64,000 nt of DNA from NCBI GenBank assembly GCA_046154665.1, contig JBJXFG010000098.1, positions 1 to 64,000 of the forward strand, read 5' to 3'. Position 1 is the first letter of the stretch. Each line of letters starts with the position of its first letter. The translations under genes were made by a program, and so were the position numbers. This document shows positions 60,916-64,000 of this stretch, piece after piece. The notes under the pieces were generated by a model. That model had not been told where the DNA came from and searched no databases. It saw nothing but the letters and a program-made list of their open reading frames with translations. Source of the stretch: JAFLCM01 sp046154665. Its GTDB lineage: Bacteria; Planctomycetota; Phycisphaerae; Phycisphaerales; UBA1924.

Positions 60916-62835
60916 ATGCCGAACCAAATCCCACCCCATCGCCCGAGATCGCCTTCAGGGCGCTATCTGTTGGGAAAATGTTCGGTCTTGGTCGCCATGG
61001 CCCTGGCCCTGGCCGCCGGGGGCTGCTCCAACTTCGACGCCATCGATCGACGCATCGACCGCCTCGTCAAGGCCCGATCCGACGCCCTGGGAGGCGAGGC
61101 CGTCGCCCCCAACGCCCGCAAGATGACCGACTCCGAGGCCGGCCCCAACTCGTCGGCCGATCGCAGAGCCCGAACCTCCACCAAGCCCGCCAGCGACAAC
61201 CCCAGCGCCGACGAGCTCCGCTTCGCGCCGGGTGATACCGCCCCCGAGGCCGTGCTTGCCCGCCTCGAGTCCTACGCCGGCATGCCCGACTCGGCCCAGC
61301 CACTGGACCTCGAAGGCGCCTTCCGGGCCGCCCAGCGCACCGGACGCGAATACCGCTCGGCGGAAGAGGAATACCTCCTCGCCGCCATCCGGCTGCTCAT
61401 CGAGCAGCACCGCTGGGGGCCGCGCCTCTTTGATGACATCCGCGCCAACGTCGCCGGCATCGGCGACAACGCCGACTACAGCTCCGCACTCAACGTCATC
61501 AACGAACTCCGCGCCACCCAGCGCCTCCCCTACGGCGGCGAAGTCGAGGCACGCCTCATCACACAGGCCACCCAGCAGCTCACCGGCGTCATCGGCGAGC
61601 AGTACGAACAGGACACCGCCCTCGACCTCCGCGCCAACGTGCCGTTGCTCCGCGGTGCCGGCGACGTTGCCCGCGAAGACCTCATCCAGGCCGAGCGCGA
61701 CCTCGTCTACGCGTCAAGAGGCTTCGAGGACTTCCGCCGCGCCCACATGGTCGACATCGCCCGCGACTACTTCGCGCTGGTCGCCCAGGCCAGCTCGATC
61801 GCCAACCAGGAGAAGCGCCTCGACAGCGTCATCGCCCTGCAGGCCCGCACCACGGCCCTCGTCGAAGCGGGCCGCGACAGCCCGTTCCGTGCGAGAAACG
61901 TCGAGCAGAACGTGCTCACCAGCCGCAACTCGCTCATCGCCGCCCGCGAGAACTACATCTTGTCGGTCGATCGTTTCAAGGTCCGCCTGGGCATGCCGGT
62001 GGAAGCCCCGATCCGCATCGAGCCGGTGGGCCTCGAACTCCCCGACCCCGACGTCACCGTGACACAGGCCGCCCAGACCGCCCTGCGCTACCGGCTGGAT
62101 TTCCAGAACCGGCGCGACCAGGTCGACGACTCGCGGCGCCGCCTCGACAACGCCAAGAACGACTTGCTGCCCGATCTCAACCTCACCGCCGGCACCACCT
62201 TCAACACCGACAAAGACCGCCGCCGCGGCAAGTTCGACTTCGACTTCAAGGACACCGACTACAACGCCGGAATCCTGCTCAGCCTCCCGCTCGACCGCCA
62301 GATCGAGCGCCTCAACGTCCGCTCGGCGATGATCGATGTGCAACGCTCCGCCCGCGAGACCGAGGAGCTGCGCGACACGATCATCTTGAACGCACGGCGC
62401 GCCGTGCGCGAGATCGACCGCGCCCGCAACGCGCTGGTGCTGCTGCAGAAGGCCGTCGAGATTAACGAGCTGCGAAACGAAGAACTCGAACTGAAGGCCG
62501 ACGAGGTCGACCCGCAGGAAAAGCTCGACGCCGAGAACGAACTGCTCCAGTCCCGCAACGACTTCCAGGATGCCCTGCGCGACCTCCGCATCGCCATCCT
62601 CGAATACCTGCTCCAGACCGGTCAAATCCGCGTCGGGCCCGACGGCGTGTTCAAGCCCCTCCAGGGCATGGTGGTGCGTGTGGTCGAGACAGGCGACGCC
62701 ATGCCCTCCGCTTCGAGTTCCGCCCCCGCGGCGCCGGCGGCCCAAGCACTTCCCGATCCGGCGCGCGCAAACCCGGTCGATCCCGAGCAAAACCCAGAAA
62801 ATCCGCCACAAAACGCCGACTCGCCGCCGCCCTGA
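60916..62835 (+). CDS. TolC-like outer membrane efflux lipoprotein
   Basis: A 639-residue protein. Lipobox AAGGC follows a hydrophobic leader (SVLVAMALALAAGGC). The body is made of long helical repeats of the outer membrane efflux (OEP) family: LDLEGAFRAAQRTGREYRSA, RAHMVDIARDYFALVAQ, DNAKNDLLPDLNLTAGTTF, INELRNEELELKADEV and DALRDLRIAILEYLLQTGQI. Strands around LDLRANVPLLRG and NAGILLSLPLD fit the barrel. The tail is Pro/Ala-rich. It is the exit duct of a tripartite pump with the HlyD-like gene that follows. Confidence 0.85.
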   Translation: MPNQIPPHRPRSPSGRYLLGKCSVLVAMALALAAGGCSNFDAIDRRIDRLVKARSDALGGEAVAPNARKMTDSEAGPNSSADRRARTSTKPASDNPSADELRFAPGDTAPEAVLARLESYAGMPDSAQPLDLEGAFRAAQRTGREYRSAEEEYLLAAIRLLIEQHRWGPRLFDDIRANVAGIGDNADYSSALNVINELRATQRLPYGGEVEARLITQATQQLTGVIGEQYEQDTALDLRANVPLLRGAGDVAREDLIQAERDLVYASRGFEDFRRAHMVDIARDYFALVAQASSIANQEKRLDSVIALQARTTALVEAGRDSPFRARNVEQNVLTSRNSLIAARENYILSVDRFKVRLGMPVEAPIRIEPVGLELPDPDVTVTQAAQTALRYRLDFQNRRDQVDDSRRRLDNAKNDLLPDLNLTAGTTFNTDKDRRRGKFDFDFKDTDYNAGILLSLPLDRQIERLNVRSAMIDVQRSARETEELRDTIILNARRAVREIDRARNALVLLQKAVEINELRNEELELKADEVDPQEKLDAENELLQSRNDFQDALRDLRIAILEYLLQTGQIRVGPDGVFKPLQGMVVRVVETGDAMPSASSSAPAAPAAQALPDPARANPVDPEQNPENPPQNADSPPP

Positions 62836-62890
62836 GCCCGCTTCACTCGTAGAATTGAACTGAGGGGGCATCCAACACCCACGCATCATC

Positions 62891-62924
62891 CGAACCCCGA
62901 GCGCAAGCTCGGGGCCACCGCCCG
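62891..62924. repeat. family B hairpin between the efflux genes
   Basis: CCCCGAGC-GCAA-GCTCGGGG, perfect 8-bp stem with a GNRA-type loop; also at 49727-49756. Confidence 0.8.
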
Positions 62925-62965
62925 AAGACCCTCAGCTCATCATCCCCCCGCCCGCGGAGCCCCCC

Positions 62966-64000
62966 ATGCCCACCCCAAACGCCTCCCGCAAACCCCGCGG
63001 CTTCTCCCTCACCAAGCTGGTCGTCGGTGTGGTCGTCGTCGCCGCGATCGGCGGCGGCACCTACCTGGCCTTCGGGCGCTCGCGTGAGACCACCAACCAC
63101 TCCGCCGCCGAGATCGCCACCGCCTCGGTGTCTTCCTTCGACATCGTGCTGACGGCCAACGGCGAACTCGCCGCCAAGAAGCAGACCGAGCTCCGCAACG
63201 AGCTCGAGATGGAATCGTCCATCGCCGAGATCATCGACGAGGGCAAGACGGTGCCGAAGGACGAGGTGCTTGTCCGACTGAACTCGGAAGAGCTCGAGAA
63301 GCAGCTCGACGCCGAGACGCTCGAACTCACCGGCGCCACCAGCGAGGCTGTCAGCGCCCAGAAGTCGTACGAGATCCAGGAAATCGAGAACGACGCGGCC
63401 ATGAACAAGGCCAAAGTCACCCTCGAACTCGCCCAGCTCGAACTCAAGAAGTGGCAGGGCGAGAACGCCGCCAAACTCCAGGAGCTCCAGCTCGACCTCG
63501 AAGCGGCGACCAAGGACCACGAACGCGCCGACGAGAAGTACGAGAAGGCCATCGCCCTGCACGAGCGCCAGTTCCTCTCGACCGACCAGCTCAAGCAGGA
63601 CGAGGTCACCCGCATCCAGGCCGAGAGCAAGCTCAAAACCGCGACCACGGCCCTCGACGTCCACAAGCAGTTCACGCAGGTGAAAGAGCGTCGCAAGATC
63701 GAGTCGGACATCTCCGAGGCCATCGCCGAGGTCGAGCGGCTGATCCGCAAGAACGAGAGCGAGCTTTCGAGCAAGAAGGCCGCCCTCGACCGCGCCGTCG
63801 CCGAGAAGGCCCAGCGCGAGCGCCAGGTCGACAAGCTCAAGAAGCAGATCGAAAAAACCGTGATCAAGGCACCGACCGACGGGCTTGTCGTCTACAGCAG
63901 CAGCATCCAGCCGTCGTGGCAATGGAACAACCAGGGCCCCATGGCGATCGGCCGCAAGGTCTATCCCAACGAGACCATCATCGTCCTGCCCGATACCAGC
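62966..64000 (+). CDS. HlyD/MacA-like periplasmic adaptor, 3' end outside the window
   Basis: 345 codons are visible. An N-terminal membrane anchor (LTKLVVGVVVVAAIGGGTYLAF), a first barrel/lipoyl half (VSSFDIVLTANGELAAKKQT, EIIDEGKTVPKDEVLVRLNS), a long coiled coil of about 190 residues rich in Glu/Lys/Leu, and the return lipoyl half starting TVIKAPTDGLVVYSS. This is the layout of adaptors that join an inner-membrane pump to the TolC-like protein upstream. The pump gene should follow beyond the window. Confidence 0.85.
   Translation, partial: MPTPNASRKPRGFSLTKLVVGVVVVAAIGGGTYLAFGRSRETTNHSAAEIATASVSSFDIVLTANGELAAKKQTELRNELEMESSIAEIIDEGKTVPKDEVLVRLNSEELEKQLDAETLELTGATSEAVSAQKSYEIQEIENDAAMNKAKVTLELAQLELKKWQGENAAKLQELQLDLEAATKDHERADEKYEKAIALHERQFLSTDQLKQDEVTRIQAESKLKTATTALDVHKQFTQVKERRKIESDISEAIAEVERLIRKNESELSSKKAALDRAVAEKAQRERQVDKLKKQIEKTVIKAPTDGLVVYSSSIQPSWQWNNQGPMAIGRKVYPNETIIVLPDTS

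Overview
The window is high-GC bacterial chromosome that looks like a planctomycete of the class Phycisphaerae. The grounds are two dockerin-like 'DLNGD..VNTADLT' repeats in a secreted protein, two secreted proteins ending in a VPAPG + hydrophobic + Arg-rich sorting tail, a dimeric-type glycyl-tRNA synthetase, a futalosine-route menaquinone gene, and many dispersed palindromes that read in frame as RAPSxSDG...LAHxRGSL-like peptides. I recognise no rRNA, tRNA, phage, transposase or CRISPR array. All names rest on reading the proteins by eye, not on a search.

Layout. 0.2-8.5 kb: a YfgM-like anchored protein, an MnmE-like GTPase with damaged motifs, glucan phosphorylase, a small exported protein, lipid II flippase MurJ and a VanZ-like protein. 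8.6-12.7 kb: small proteins, fumarylacetoacetase, a DUF6614-like protein and a PEP-CTERM-like protein. 12.9-15 kb: a cytoplasmic-looking subtilase translationally coupled to a small protein that resembles a detached subtilase propeptide; this is my best candidate for an undescribed system. 15-21.9 kb: glyS, mqnB, a lipoprotein that fuses a Cys-X5-Arg phosphatase loop to a cytochrome c'-like haem motif, an M48 lipoprotein protease, menG and a B12-fold protein without the usual His. 22-25 kb: a dockerin-bearing secreted protein of mosaic composition and a secreted SUMF-fold protein. 25.5-31.8 kb: an LEA/WHy-like lipoprotein, a heterodimeric ABC exporter, an MlaF-like ATPase and an anchored amidase-fold protein. 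32-40 kb: a small lipoprotein, a rhodanese-rhodanese-phosphatase fusion and a pilM-N-O-P-like + pilB/gspE cluster. 40-46.6 kb: DCC protein, zinc-ribbon protein, smpB, MFS transporter, Dabb-like lipoprotein and secreted prolyl oligopeptidase. 46.8-50.5 kb: WecA-like transferase and O-antigen-ligase-like protein. 51-55.4 kb: fusA, then an accessory patch of a DUF4258/YgiT toxin-antitoxin-like pair, a sirtuin and a PIN-domain pair. 55.4-64 kb: OPT transporter, GH35-like protein, and a TolC-like lipoprotein with the start of an HlyD-like adaptor that runs off the end.

Two features recur across the window. First, at least eleven genes have a TAnnnT hexamer ending only 5-9 bases before the start codon and no Shine-Dalgarno sequence, which implies leaderless transcripts. 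Other genes (5698, 8916, 12938, 41051, 44342, 25117) have normal ribosome binding sites. Second, several families of imperfect inverted repeats of 30-170 bases sit between genes, and some lie in frame inside envelope genes (murJ, the WecA-like gene, the ligase-like gene), where they add disordered or loop peptide.
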